Source of the DNA: Saksenaea vasiformis B4078
Lineage: Eukaryota > Mucoromycota > Mucoromycetes > Mucorales > Saksenaeaceae
Length of the DNA stretch: 56,390 nucleotides
Assembly (NCBI GenBank): GCA_000697055.1
Contig: JNDT01002326.1
Coordinates: 1-56,390, forward strand
Direction of reading: 5' to 3'
Shown: positions 1 through 11,020 of the stretch, one piece after another
How positions within the stretch are numbered: position 1 is the stretch's first letter
Layout of the letters: each line of letters opens with the position of its first letter
Notes under the pieces: generated by a model
Seen by the model: only the letters and a program-made list of their open reading frames with translations
What the model was told of the DNA's origin: nothing
Database searches by the model: none
Made by a program: the position numbers and the translations under genes

Positions 1-1853
1 TCATGGACTGTCTGCTTAAGTGCGTGAGCTATAGGATATTGGCGGCGGTAACATGACACATTAGCCGGGGTCGGTAAATAGATTACCGATTCTGGAATAG
101 TGCAGAATGCACTTTTAGGAATGGCCTTATTAGTGGCTAGACTAAGTTCAACGTGTCGATGGAACTCTCTTTGTTCCATTTCACTGCCTGCTGGATTGTT
201 ATTTGGTTCGACCCTATCTTTATCAGGGTTTTCTTCTGGAGTAGGCTCTAAAGGTTGCCATGTTGAAACAAGGCCATAGTAGCCAATGTTAAGGCGTGGC
301 ATCAAGTCAGCGCCAATACTGACAGGTTGGTCTCCAGGTAACTTCATGACTTCAAAAGAGTAGTCAAGTTTAATACCATTATAAATCAATTCTAATGGTT
401 CTGTACAACTGAAACGCTTGATTTTATGATCAGAGTGTGCAAGGTGGATAGTACCATGAACATCTTTGTTTATTTTAAAATTGTTATTTAGACAGAAATC
501 CTGGTCGATTGCCGAAAATGTGGCACCGCTGTCAAGGAGTGCGAGTGCTTGTTGTTTTTCTAAATAAATCGGCAATTCGAGTTCTTTAGGACCTTTTTCT
601 GTTTTGCAGTTCGGTTTGTTTTTTAACTTACAATCGAATTGCAGAGAGTCATCATCGGCATCATCAATTTGTGCGGTACGAGTTGCCATTCGAGAAAACA
701 TTTGTTTCGATTGATTGTGGTTGGCTCTCTGGTTTTTCTTCAGGCAGTTGTGGCCGGGCATGTAGACTTGGCCACAACCATTATAGCACAACACTCCCTG
801 AACGACATTCTTCTTGTTTGCATGTTTCTTATTCTTAAAAAATGGTTTTTCGTTGCCGTTATTGTGCTTGACGCCTTTTATATTGTTTTCGTCGCCAGAC
901 CCATGTTCTTGGATTTTAAAAGTATTAAGCAGATCGATGACTTCTGACAGTTCCATGTCTAGGGCTGGTGCAGAGTGACGGATGACGAGATCGGTTGCTT
1001 GTTGACAAAATGTTGGTTTGAGCAATGCCAAAAAGATAACAGTCAACAGCAATTGAATAGGAAGTTGATTGATCTCAGTCAAGTTGCATAAGTTGAGAAA
1101 TTTTGTGCCATAATCATCAATGCTTTCAGATTCCATTTTCAATGATACCAGGTTATGCCATGCATTGAATTTTTGAACAGGGGTGTCATACTTCGTCTTG
1201 AAACAGTGCTTAACATAATCCCATTCGGATTCAAATTCAGGATCGATGTCATCCATTTTTTCCACCGTCTCATAAAAGAAGTTGGTTTGATTGGTGTCCA
1301 GACACCCAGGAAGCAATCAGCGATAGTCGGTTTTTGGATCCAAACTATACATGACCAATGATTTCTCAAACTCGATGAAAAAATGCTTTACCGAAGTAAA
1401 TGTCATCTCATTGGTTTTGTTTAACTTCTTAGTAGAAGAATTGCCTACTAAATAAAGCTTAGGCAAATTTCTGGGCACTATTGGGTCTTTCGACAGAGTG
1501 CTTGTGATTGGTTTGGTTGTCTGTGAACACAAGCGTTCCTCAGTAAAAAATTTTTTATTGTTTGAAAATTGCTTTCCAAACAGACGTTTCGATTCCTCGA
1601 CACGTTTATCAGCATCACTACACCATTTCAACAGCATGTCCTCGGCTCTTTGAGCCTCGTCAGTGCCATTGTTTGTATCAACAGCTTCCTGCCAATACTT
1701 TTTGGCTTCATCAGCACGCGCCATTAAAATGGCTAATGTATGTTCAGCCTTTGCTTCAGGGGAAGCATGCACTGAGGTAGCAGCGCCACCAACAGTGTTG
1801 TTATGACTACCATTATGGTCAGTCATTTCAACATCAATATTCATTAATTCCAT
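1..1853 (-). mobile_element. Degenerate LTR-retrotransposon gag-protease region (Ty3/gypsy-like), partial
   Basis: The minus strand encodes a Gag-like protein starting at the ATG at 1853, rich in Asn just upstream and in charged residues within. An in-frame TGA at about 1317 interrupts it, and the same frame then continues through a zinc-knuckle-like stretch (about 735-790, C-x3-C-x7-H-x-C) into an aspartic-protease core reading LLDSGATFSAID at about 500-560. DSGA is the retroviral/retrotransposon protease active site. The frame runs off the left edge, so reverse transcriptase and integrase, if present, lie outside. Order Gag-knuckle-protease in one frame suits Ty3/gypsy-type elements. I could not define an LTR or primer-binding site upstream. 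The internal stop argues that this copy is dead. Gag family placement is uncertain; the protease motif is clear. Confidence 0.8.
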
Positions 1854-3659
1854 ATCGATGTTGTTATTGGTATTGGTGTTGTTGTTGTTGTTGTTGCTGT
1901 TAATAGTAGTGTTGTTGTCGTTGTTGGAGTTTATTGTAAAAAATGTTGTATCGTATAGTCATAAAGGTTGAAATAAAAGTGTAGAAAACAAGAGATACAA
2001 TGAAACCGAAGTGTAGGGGAGTTTATTCTGGAATCAGAACCACAGATCAAGACTACACTAGGTGGTGATATTTATATAGCGCTGGATTGCATCAGTAATG
2101 GAGTTCCTGAGTTAGTTCAGATATATTTAATTAAACATCCACTTATAATCGCACTAGACCATTTGATATAGCTGAATACTACAGATACTGTTATATTCCA
2201 ACATTCACCATTCACAGTCAGATACATTGCTAGCCAATGATTGATACATTACCATAAAGAGATTCTATTTCTACTCCAAAATTACCTTGAACACAGACTG
2301 TAGACTTTCAATTGCTTCCATATTAGCACTTATCCTGGATTCCTTTATACAATGCCTTTTACTGAGTTTTTTATGATCTGCTCTTGATTTGTCCTCTGTA
2401 AATACTGCATTAAGAAAGATCCAATATAGATACTGACTATATTATAGATATATGGGCATCTGTACAATCATGAAATATAGCCCAATCTATCTGTATCCAT
2501 GGATGATTTTATTATAAAAAGAGGAACACTTTTTATTCAATAAAGATTTCATCTAAGTCTCACTAACTTCTCTTGTCTCTTGTTTTTTCTCATTTATCTT
2601 CTTGATTTTTCAGATACCTTAAGATCATAACAGAATCCTATTATCTTCAGATTGTAGCTATCTGTTGTTAAATGTCTGAATAGATCAGATTTATCTGTGG
2701 ATAAAGTACTGATGTTATGAAAAACTCAATAAAGATCATTTAGACTTAGTGTGATAAATGGATAGATCAAAAAATAGGAAAATCAGACGAGAAAATCCTT
2801 TGAGACTCTTTTTAATTGTCAAGTTCAATCAAAAAGGGATGTTGTTCTAGTACATCATTTTCTATCCTATTTATATTTAAGAATTAGAGTGGAGCTTGTA
2901 GAAAGGTCATGGTTGGATAAAACATGTCCTTTCAGGTATCTTGATACTCTTATCTTGTCTGTCATATTCTTCTTGTTCTTTTCTGCTGTAATCTTGGATC
3001 AAGCAGAGTTATTTCATGTACCTGATCTTTAATTTCACTCAGATCAAGATACTCAGTTCTGCACTAATTATAGGTGACTCTCTGAGTTTATTTCATTATG
3101 GTCATTACCAATATGACTTATACATCAATATGAGTCGTCCTATATGACACTTAGTGGATGAAATATGTGTAATGATAATGATATGTCAAATATGACAAGA
3201 AGATACATTCATTTTATTTAGAAGGAGTCATTTGAAAGTAATGTATTCAAATTCAAGTATGGGTGATGTAAAGTAAGTGAGACTCAAAAAAGAATTGTTT
3301 TATTAAAATGATTATTCTATTGTTTAAATAATTCACAGTGCTTGCAGGTAATGGCAGGATAGAGGAGTTTAGAGATATCTTTAGATGATCCTTTACTAGA
3401 GTAGAACCATTATATTTATCCTGATATATTCTGTGTCTGCTGGTATTTCAGTAACAGATAGATGGGATAAGACATGTCTAGAACTGTGTTCTAATAAGGT
3501 AACTACCTTCAATACCTTTTGTCATGTTCTGACATATTGTTCTAATTATTGTATAGTAATGTAACTATGTTGAATATGACAGAAAGAGATGACATGTAAT
3601 GTGTAAACATGCAAGATTTACTAAACTTTTAGATATTCTAATGAGATATGATCATCTTC
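1854..3659. other. AT-rich non-coding stretch beside the retroelement
   Basis: No convincing reading frame on either strand. Immediately upstream of gag is a run of GTT/AAC triplets (about 1862-1925). The rest is AT-rich with loosely repeated words such as ATATGAC and ACATGTC. It may contain the retroelement's 5' LTR, but I see no matched TG...CA ends. Confidence 0.5.
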
Positions 3660-4320
3660 CATAATAAAAAAACAAAAATAAAAAAAAATAAAAAAATAAA
3701 AAAAATAAAATCTCACAACTTTTGATGTCAAAAGCTGCTTATTTTTCTATTATTTTACTTTGCAATATAGCTTTTTATATTTTTATTTCAGTAGACTATC
3801 ATTTCTCTCTATTGTTTTATTTTTTTTTATTTCTATTTATTATTTTATTTCTATTTACTATTTACTATTTTGTTTTTTTTTATCTTTATTTATTATTTTA
3901 TTTTTTTTATCTTTATTTTATTTTTTTTCTTATTGTAATTTTTGATAAATCAAAAATAGATAATAATGAAGATATATTGAAACTTATAATATTAGAAATA
4001 ATAAATAAAATAAAATAATATACTAAAAATAAAAAGATAATATAGTAAAACTTCTATTTATTTTAGATAAAAATAAAAAAAAATAAAAAGCTACTTTCTT
4101 ACTACTATTATAAAATAAAAGTAAAAAATTTTTTAATAAAGATTTTATATTTGAAATAATTCTAATTGAATAGAAAAAAAGATATAACTTATTTTAATTA
4201 AGTCTTATTATTATAGTAAAATACTATAAAACTCTTAGATAATTATTTATTATTATATATATTTTAAATTTTTAAATTTTTAAAAATATAAAAAATAACA
4301 GTTATTCAAAACTTTGAAAA
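3660..4320. other. Extreme A/T island
   Basis: Almost uninterrupted A and T in runs such as AAAATAAAAAAA and TTTTATTTC, with very few G or C over about 650 bp. The open frames inside it encode only Phe/Tyr/Leu/Ile/Lys low-complexity peptides, so I do not call a gene. It sits between the dead retroelement and a tRNA gene in a region without protein genes. It could be a neutral AT tract, a replication-associated region, or part of a short AT-rich centromere of the type described in Mucor; the sequence alone does not decide. Confidence 0.6.
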
Positions 4321-4382
4321 CTATGTTTAAGTCATTCTTGTTTGGTTGAGAAAATGTATCATAGATTTTCCTGTTTCTTACA

Positions 4383-4454
4383 GGGGATGTGGTGTAGTGG
4401 TATCACGTCTGCTTCGCATGCAGAAGGCCCCGGGTTCAAACCCCGGCGTCTCCA
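4383..4454 (+). tRNA. tRNA-Ala (anticodon CGC)
   Basis: A complete 72-nt cloverleaf without intron. The acceptor stem GGGGATG pairs with CGTCTCC and includes the G3:U70 wobble that is the alanine identity element; the discriminator is A. The anticodon stem TCTGC/GCAGA encloses TTCGCAT, giving anticodon CGC (codon GCG). The T arm is CCGGG-TTCAAAC-CCCGG. The A box (TGGTGTAGTGG) and B box (GGTTCAAACC) of the internal Pol III promoter are present, and a TTTT tract follows directly as terminator. CCA is not encoded, as usual in eukaryotes. Confidence 0.96.
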
Positions 4455-6178
4455 TTTTACGAGAAAAAAATTGTGGTAGTACAGATTTTCTATTTTTGGT
4501 GGTTACACCAATGTCGTTTTGTAGATTCGGAGTTGTCTTCCTATTCTCGATATGGTTCCAGAGACGATAGGTCAAACTTCAATAAGGATAAAACAATCGA
4601 TAGCAAAGAAAATAGAAGGAAATTGATGCCTTTATTTTGCTCAAGAGTTTCCAGATATTTATACGCGTAAAATCTATCTATCTATCTAAGTGGAGTGACT
4701 CTATGAGTCTACGGCAGATGATGATTTCTTGTCGCGGGGTCACGTCAATGACGATGCGCATTGATCCGAGTGTGGTGTGATGGTCGGAGCGCTTGTCACA
4801 ATCGGAGCGGTGTTTGAACCCGGTCGCACGAAATCAGGCGACGACACCAAAATGCAAGTGTCGTTTTCGTAAATGGCCTTGATCTGGGTTTTCTTCCAGT
4901 AACGCACTCTGGTCAAACCCACTAGGGATCAAAGGTAAGCAGGTAAAAGTATAAAATATGAACAGATTAGTTGTTCTTTATTTTGTCTAAGTCGAAGGGA
5001 TATTTACACTGTTGAGGATCGGATCAGCTACTGCTAAAAGATAATAAAAATAACTACTGCGTTGTTGCACCACTGTCTATGATGTAATGTCTAAAAATAA
5101 TGTGGCGTGAGTGTTGTCGGTGCTGTCGTGTTTTGGTTCGGCGTCTGGATCTGTCTTCAACGAATTCCGCTCAGTGGCGAATGCGACACAAGTGTTGAAT
5201 GCTGTTTCTCTGAGGAGGCTGTGTCGTATCATGTCTTTATGTTTTGTATCTGATTGGTTCGTTGTGACGTCGGCCTCTGTTGACCTTTATAAAAAGGCGC
5301 AGAGCGCCTTTGAATAAAGCTTTGTCTTTTGACTTGGTGAATCATTAGTCCCGTTTGTCTAAAAAGTATCGTTGATCGTAGTGAAGAGTAAGACCTGATG
5401 AAGGGCGGCTTCGCCGATCCCTTCTGGCCGTCCTACGGTCACGACAGCTGTAAGCAACTACTGTTTTGGCTAAGAGTCGAATCAATAGTAAGGGATCACC
5501 AAATAACCAAAAACAGAAGAAATCCAAAAAGATAACATTTGGTAGATCCAATCAATGACTACGAAAGAGAAATTGAATAGCATAAAGAACAAAAGACAGA
5601 AGAAAATAAGATAAATGGATGATGCCCTTATTTTGCTTTACGCTACTGAGATATTTGCTAAAGATATTCAGCTAATCATACTAAATAGAGCAACAGACAT
5701 AGATCACAAATAACAATGCTACAAAGCAGATCTTATTTTCTTTTTTTTTCCTTTTTTTTTTTTTTTTGGCTGATCAGTTCAATAACTGCAGGATTTACTG
5801 TCAAGATTTCTGGAATGATTATAAAAATATTTGTAGAAAGTATGACGCATAAAAAAGGTTCTACTGCATCTACTGTGAAATATTTTATTGCATAATTTCT
5901 TAACCATCTTTCCGCGATAAAAGATGAACATTACGACACATGGCCTGTAACTCTATAGATTGAAATAAACAAATAATTCTTCTAAACAGGAGGTTTACGC
6001 CGACTGGTAAATGCCTTGGAATAAAAGTCTATTCAATGTCGAGCGACGCCAGCCAAAGAGATAGGCTGACTTTATCCGAGTGAGCCATTGTTCAGCTCCG
6101 CCGACAGGTGACCTGCGAATACGCTAAATTAATGGTGACTTTTTTAATTGCACCAGAATCGTCGCACTCGATGGAAGC
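4455..6178. other. Gene-free region with repeat debris
   Basis: No gene recognised. 4740-4922 has a short minus-strand frame of unknown origin. 5083-5460 contains an LTR-like block (separate entry). 5740-5770 is a T-rich tract. The last 150 bp precede the MIOS start codon and presumably hold its promoter. Confidence 0.5.
5083..5460 (+). mobile_element. Possible solo LTR (LTR-like block)
   Basis: The block opens with TGTAATGTC and carries TATAAAAAGG (about 5288) followed within 25 nt by AATAAA (about 5314), with a small palindrome GGCGC-AGA-GCGCC between them. A TATA box, short R region and polyadenylation signal packed this tightly are typical of LTRs. A possible end is near ...CACGACA at about 5450. 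I found no target-site duplication and no adjoining internal sequence in the right orientation, so this is a suggestion only. Confidence 0.3.
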
Positions 6179-9100
6179 ATGGCGACCTCACGATCGATTA
6201 TATGGTCACCGCATCCAGGCAACAATCAATTTCTAGTGAGCGGTGCAGAGCTGAAGTTGTACGAATGGATACCAGAGGTAGAATAACACAAACGCGTACT
6301 TTTGGAATACGGTGCAGTTGACGGGTACTTTGTTCTGCCTAGATGGACGACATGCCTGCTAAGGCTCACTTCATTTCAAGCATTCCAAACATCACATTAA
6401 TGATGGTAACATGTGCTTGACTTGAAGCCAAGCTTACCCTTTTCTTAAACATAAAAAGTGCGCGGACTGGTCACCCGATCCAAACTGTTCGGACTTGATC
6501 GCCGTAGGTTTGACTACCGGGAAGACACTACTTGTACGTATGCAAGAGCATATGCCATCGGAGTCACCCTATCCAAGCTCAGAAAATACTCCCACAGCAA
6601 CATATAAGCCTACCCTAGGACGATCTCAGCTCCGACATAGTCAACAGTATCCAACACTATCCGTCAAGATGTCTCGACCATGCAACGTCGTTTCATTTTC
6701 GAAAACGCATCCTCATTTATTAGCTGCTGGTCTGGATAAAGTCAGGAATGATCCCTGTCTTTTAGTGTGGGACGTCTCTCAAGCAATTGACAGCTATTCT
6801 GGAAGCCCTAGTGGAGCCCAGACTCCAACAGCAGCATATTCAATCCGTCATGACGCTCGCTCGCATAACAGCACTGCTTGGAAAACCACCGACAGTCGAC
6901 TTGGTGACACGTCTTTAAACGAAAGCTTCCATTTTGGTAGTGGATAATTCATTAATGGAAATCAAAACTTGGGACCTTACATCTTCTTTTAAAAAACAGA
7001 TCGGCGACATGTAACCATTGGTGCAGGCAGTGTCTATGATCCACCAACCGCGATGCCTAATTCCAGGTGAGTTTCATCAAAGTTCACGGTCTATTGTCTA
7101 ATAGAAAATGAATCCTAGCTATCGCGAACAGAAACCGATTCAGCAGTACGGCTCATCAGAAGCAATAGCATCATGTGCGTGGTCTGTTCATATAGGATCA
7201 CCTCTTTTAATAGCCGGCATGGGAAATAAATATCTGAGAGTGTATGACATTCGAGGTATGTTCTTATTTGTGCGTGTGTGCCTGTGCTAACATGGGGTAT
7301 TTTTGCACAAGCTGATTCCAATGCAAATCCATTGCAGTTTTCGACCAAGGCAGTTTACGGCACGATGGTCGATCCTTTTCATCCTTACCGACTGGGGTCA
7401 TATACTGAAGAAGGTGTAATCAAGATCTGGGATATTCGAAAGACCAATGATGCTATATCCTTTATGTTTGTTTTTGAAATATTTTTGCGCGCTGCTGTTC
7501 AATGTTATCCTTAACTATGGTATGGTATACGTTCTAACACTTAATCCTGAAGGAGGTGTAAAGAATAACCTGTCACGATTACAATTCTCTCCTTTCCGTC
7601 CAGGCCTCCTGGCGTCTCTGTCAAAAGATTCTAATTATATTCACATATGGGATATACAAGAGACTAGCTCTTTACGTGTCGCCATCAATTCATCCAGAAG
7701 CACAGCGCCAAGTGCTACCGCTTCTAACTCCATGCGTCCTACATCGAGAGCGAGCGTTTCCAATTCGGGTCTTCAAGCTCTTGCTAGTAATAGCGATGAT
7801 CTTAGCTTGCCGGTCTTGTGGAAGAGTAGAAAAAGTAAGACCGCATATGATCTATACATACTAACACTAATCGACCGTCCTCTGCCAGCGACCCCAAGTA
7901 CTAAGCCCATTTCATCCTTTGCTTTCATACCCAACACCAAGGGAAACACCATTGCTGGAGCTCCTCACCATGGAATATTAGCCATGCACAAGGATGGCCA
8001 ATTTGAAAATGTCAAGCTTCAAGAGGCCTGTAAGGTTTCTTGGCAGCCTACAGGTGAAATAATGGTGGCAGGTGGAAATAATCTCTGGACGTTCGGTATT
8101 CCATCGGAAGAGAATGGCAAGAACAATATTCCGAAACTAAGATTTGACGCACTTGGTATCATGAAACGTAATGCGACACTCAGGTAATTACATACAGTGA
8201 AACTTTGATACATAGTAACATATGCAATATTTAGTGTAGAAGAAGATTCCACGGCGCAGGACCTTGCAAGCGCAGAGGGTGTCCGTGTCGCCATCGATAA
8301 TGATCTTGCGAAAGAACTAGCTAAAGATATCTCAGTGGTTATGCGAAAAAGAATCAGTAAAGGATACTCCATGAACGTAGGCATACACATGATCGCTTAT
8401 ATGTTTTTTAATGACATTTCCAAAGTGCGCCAAGAACATTGAGATCACCAGAGATGACCGCAAATTACAAGAATTGTGGTCTTGGATGGAGAGTACGTAA
8501 TACCTTGTCCTATCCCGTGTATTCTAAACTAACCCACTTGACCTCAAGGGGCTGAACAGATGTCCAAAGAATCTGTCCAGATAAAAAACATTGATTACAG
8601 TTTTCAAGGAGTTTATGGGATATGGATGGGTCCAGGTATAAGGTGATCAGGCATCGTATACTTGTTATCTGATACATTCTTGTTCCATAGGTTCCCAGGG
8701 ACGGAAGTCCTCTCCGGCAAGTACACCTAGAGCAAATGGTGCATCATCACCTCATCCACGCCATTCACAAACTCACAAGACATCTAAAGGACCTGCAAAG
8801 GAGCCAGTTGCGCAAAGTCCTGTAGCAGATACGGATGATCCTAACAAGAAAAAAAATGCGTTGGCCATGGTGCAAACGGCAAAGGCAGCGCAGCGTAATT
8901 TAGCTTTGGCAGTGTGTGGTTTCGGATTTAATGCAGCGCAGCTGGAAGAGGAGCTAGTTAAGTAGGTTTTATTTCGCTAATAAGTGGTATACACTTACCA
9001 GCTTGTAAAGGATGGAGGCTCGTGGTGAATATGACAAGGCCGCTGGCTGGGCGTTATTTAGCGGAGTACCTGAGCGAGCCATCCGGGCGCTTGGCAGCGT

Positions 9101-10329
9101 TCGTGGTAGTTCTAGCGGAGATGGTAAAATCATTATTTGCATTAATAGCGTCTAACATTGCGATCACAGATCAACAGCGCAAGCTCATGTCAGCTGTGCT
9201 GGCGGGATACCAAGCAAACAGTGTCAACGCGAATCCAATGTGGCAAGAGCTATGTGAGTCGTTGAGTAAGGACATGGTAACTCGTCCCTATCTGCGAGCC
9301 ATTTTTGCATACATTGCATCGAACGACTGGCATAAAATTCTAAACGAATCCGAGTTACCATTAAGAGAGAGGATGGCTGTTGCCTTACGTGTTCTGGACG
9401 ATGAAGAGGTTGGTAAGCCAAAAAAAAAAGACAAATGCTCATTTGCTGCAATTTTTTTTAGATGACAACGTTCCTGAACACTACAGTTGAACAGTTGGTG
9501 CGAGAAGGCGATATTGAAGGTGTAGTAGTCACAGGTCTAACTTCTCGTGGCGTCGACCTACTTGAACAAGCTCTCAATCGGTATGGAGATGTGCAAACGG
9601 CCAGCTTAGTTATGAGCTTTGTCGTTCCGCGTCGTTTCAAGGATAAGCGTGTTGAGAACTGGGTTGAAAAGTATGTATACTCCCCTGTTTACGGATGTGG
9701 ATCTAAAGTTATATATCTAGCTACCGTCTACTTTTGGATCGCTGGCAGCTATGGCATGATAGAGCGAAATTCGATATTGAACGAGGCAAACGGATGAATG
9801 CCAGTGAAATTGCGCCGCCTCAAGTGTACGTCAGGTGTACCTACTGTGCCCAGTCACTTGGACACAGTTTGATGATACAAAACGTCAGAAATCGTGAAGG
9901 GAAGCGGATGAATGTTCAGACCAATATTTCACCTGCTTCAGGAGGTAGAGTTTCAGGTAAACAAAAGGTATGCCTTTTTTTCTTCTTGTGGTGGCAGCAT
10001 CTTTATGAATATTGTCCTAGTCCACAATATGCCCAAGTTGCCGTAAACCTCTACCACGCTGTGCTTTGTGTTTATTACACATGGGGACACCAATTGATCC
10101 CTTACGACAAGCGATTGCGGCTAATGACGTGCATCATAGTAAGCTATACTAAATGGAAAAAGAGAAGAGATACTTATGTCATATGGTAGTGGACCCTGCA
10201 GGGTTTGATTTATGGTTTACATGGTGTCAGACATGTCGTCATGGCGGCCATACAATGCATATATTTGACTGGTTTCAAAAGCATTCAACGTGTCCTGTGA
10301 GTAACTGTTCATGCCAATGTCAATTTTAA
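6179..10329 (+). CDS. MIOS: MIOS/Sea4-like WD40 protein, GATOR2/SEA complex subunit
   Basis: A multi-exon gene from ATG 6179 to TAA 10327-10329. The start encodes [16 protein letters not shown], like the first WD repeat of MIOS. Later exons carry further blades, for example LLAAGLDK...LLVWDVS (about 6720-6780) and [19 protein letters not shown] with IKIWDIRK (about 7345-7440). A long helical alpha-solenoid part follows (8.2-9.7 kb). The C-terminus is a Cys/His zinc module: RCTYCAQSL, then [14 protein letters not shown], then [10 protein letters not shown] and [10 protein letters not shown], matching the RING-like end of MIOS. In yeast and animals this protein is part of the SEACAT/GATOR2 complex at the vacuole/lysosome, which promotes TORC1 signalling when amino acids are present. 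One junction near 7070-7107 does not close in frame with the obvious splice sites, so exon boundaries there are provisional. Identity is secure. Confidence 0.92.
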
Positions 10330-10387
10330 ATAAAAAAAAAGATTTACTGGATTTTGACTGAGCATCTGCGTGAAATAAGTATCACAT

Positions 10388-10995
10388 TACGTTCAAGTTG
10401 AATAAATTTAGCGCCGGAAGGTGATAATGTCTTTGCGGTGAGAAGTGGTTTATTTTGCGTCAATGCAAGGAATAGTTCGCATCTGAGTAGCCCCAGTTTG
10501 CATTAAAGAGCTTCAGTGATGGATTCTCAGGATCCCATCAGAAAGTAGTAAAAATGTCTCACGATAAGGACAGGTTCCACTCAAAATGATCCGTATCTAA
10601 AGGGACGCATGAATTTCCTTTTTTTTTTTTTTTGGTTCTGTTCTCTACGAAGAAACATCCCGGTAAGGATGTCAATTCTTCAAAATGTATACAGGATCAT
10701 TCATTCTCCATGTTTGTATTTTAGCCTACAAGACCTCTGTTCGAACCACCTCGGCTCAGTGAGCTCCCTCTTGTCACATTCGGTAGGTGAAATGATATCC
10801 ATTGGTATGCACAGTTGTCACTCATGCTTACATCCTTCATCTGGGGACCAAGTTGATGTAAGTAGAGTATTATTTTATCGTCAATTTATATACTGATAAT
10901 CGCATATTTCATTCCCTCCTCAGCGCAAACCTGGCTCTTTATGGACACAAAATTTACATAAGAGTAGCATAAAAATCGATTCAATAAATGGTATA
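10388..10995 (+). repeat. Dispersed repeat copy H1 (module A, exon-like pieces, spliced-hairpin end)
   Basis: Three parts match the 43-44 kb region read on the opposite strand. Module A (about 10388-10570) begins ACGTTCAAGTTGAATAAATT. An exon-like part (about 10630-10790) keeps the splice signals CCG|GTAAGGATG, TTTTAG|CCT and CG|GTAGGTGAAAT. The hairpin part (about 10795-10995) has an inner arm GGACCAAGTTGAT, an intron-like loop at 10858-10923 (GTAAGT ... ACTGATAA ... CTCAG) and a 3' arm starting CGCAAACCTGG. The reading frame of the exon-like part is broken here, and the outer 5' arm has decayed. The copy fills the gap between the convergent MIOS and C2 genes. By-eye alignment. Confidence 0.75.
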
Positions 10996-11020
10996 ATGGG
11001 TTTTCAATCGTTATCTTTAT

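Noticed and set aside
3722..4018. 98-codon hydrophobic ORF in the A/T island
   Set aside because: It consists of Phe/Tyr/Leu/Ile runs forced by base composition and overlaps another such frame.
4780..4925. Second tRNA-like B box (GGTTCAAAC on the minus strand)
   Set aside because: No acceptor, D or anticodon stem can be built around it.
10609..10896. 95-codon ORF MNFLFFFFWFCS...
   Set aside because: It begins in a T tract and lies within repeat copy H1, where conserved splice sites cut through it.
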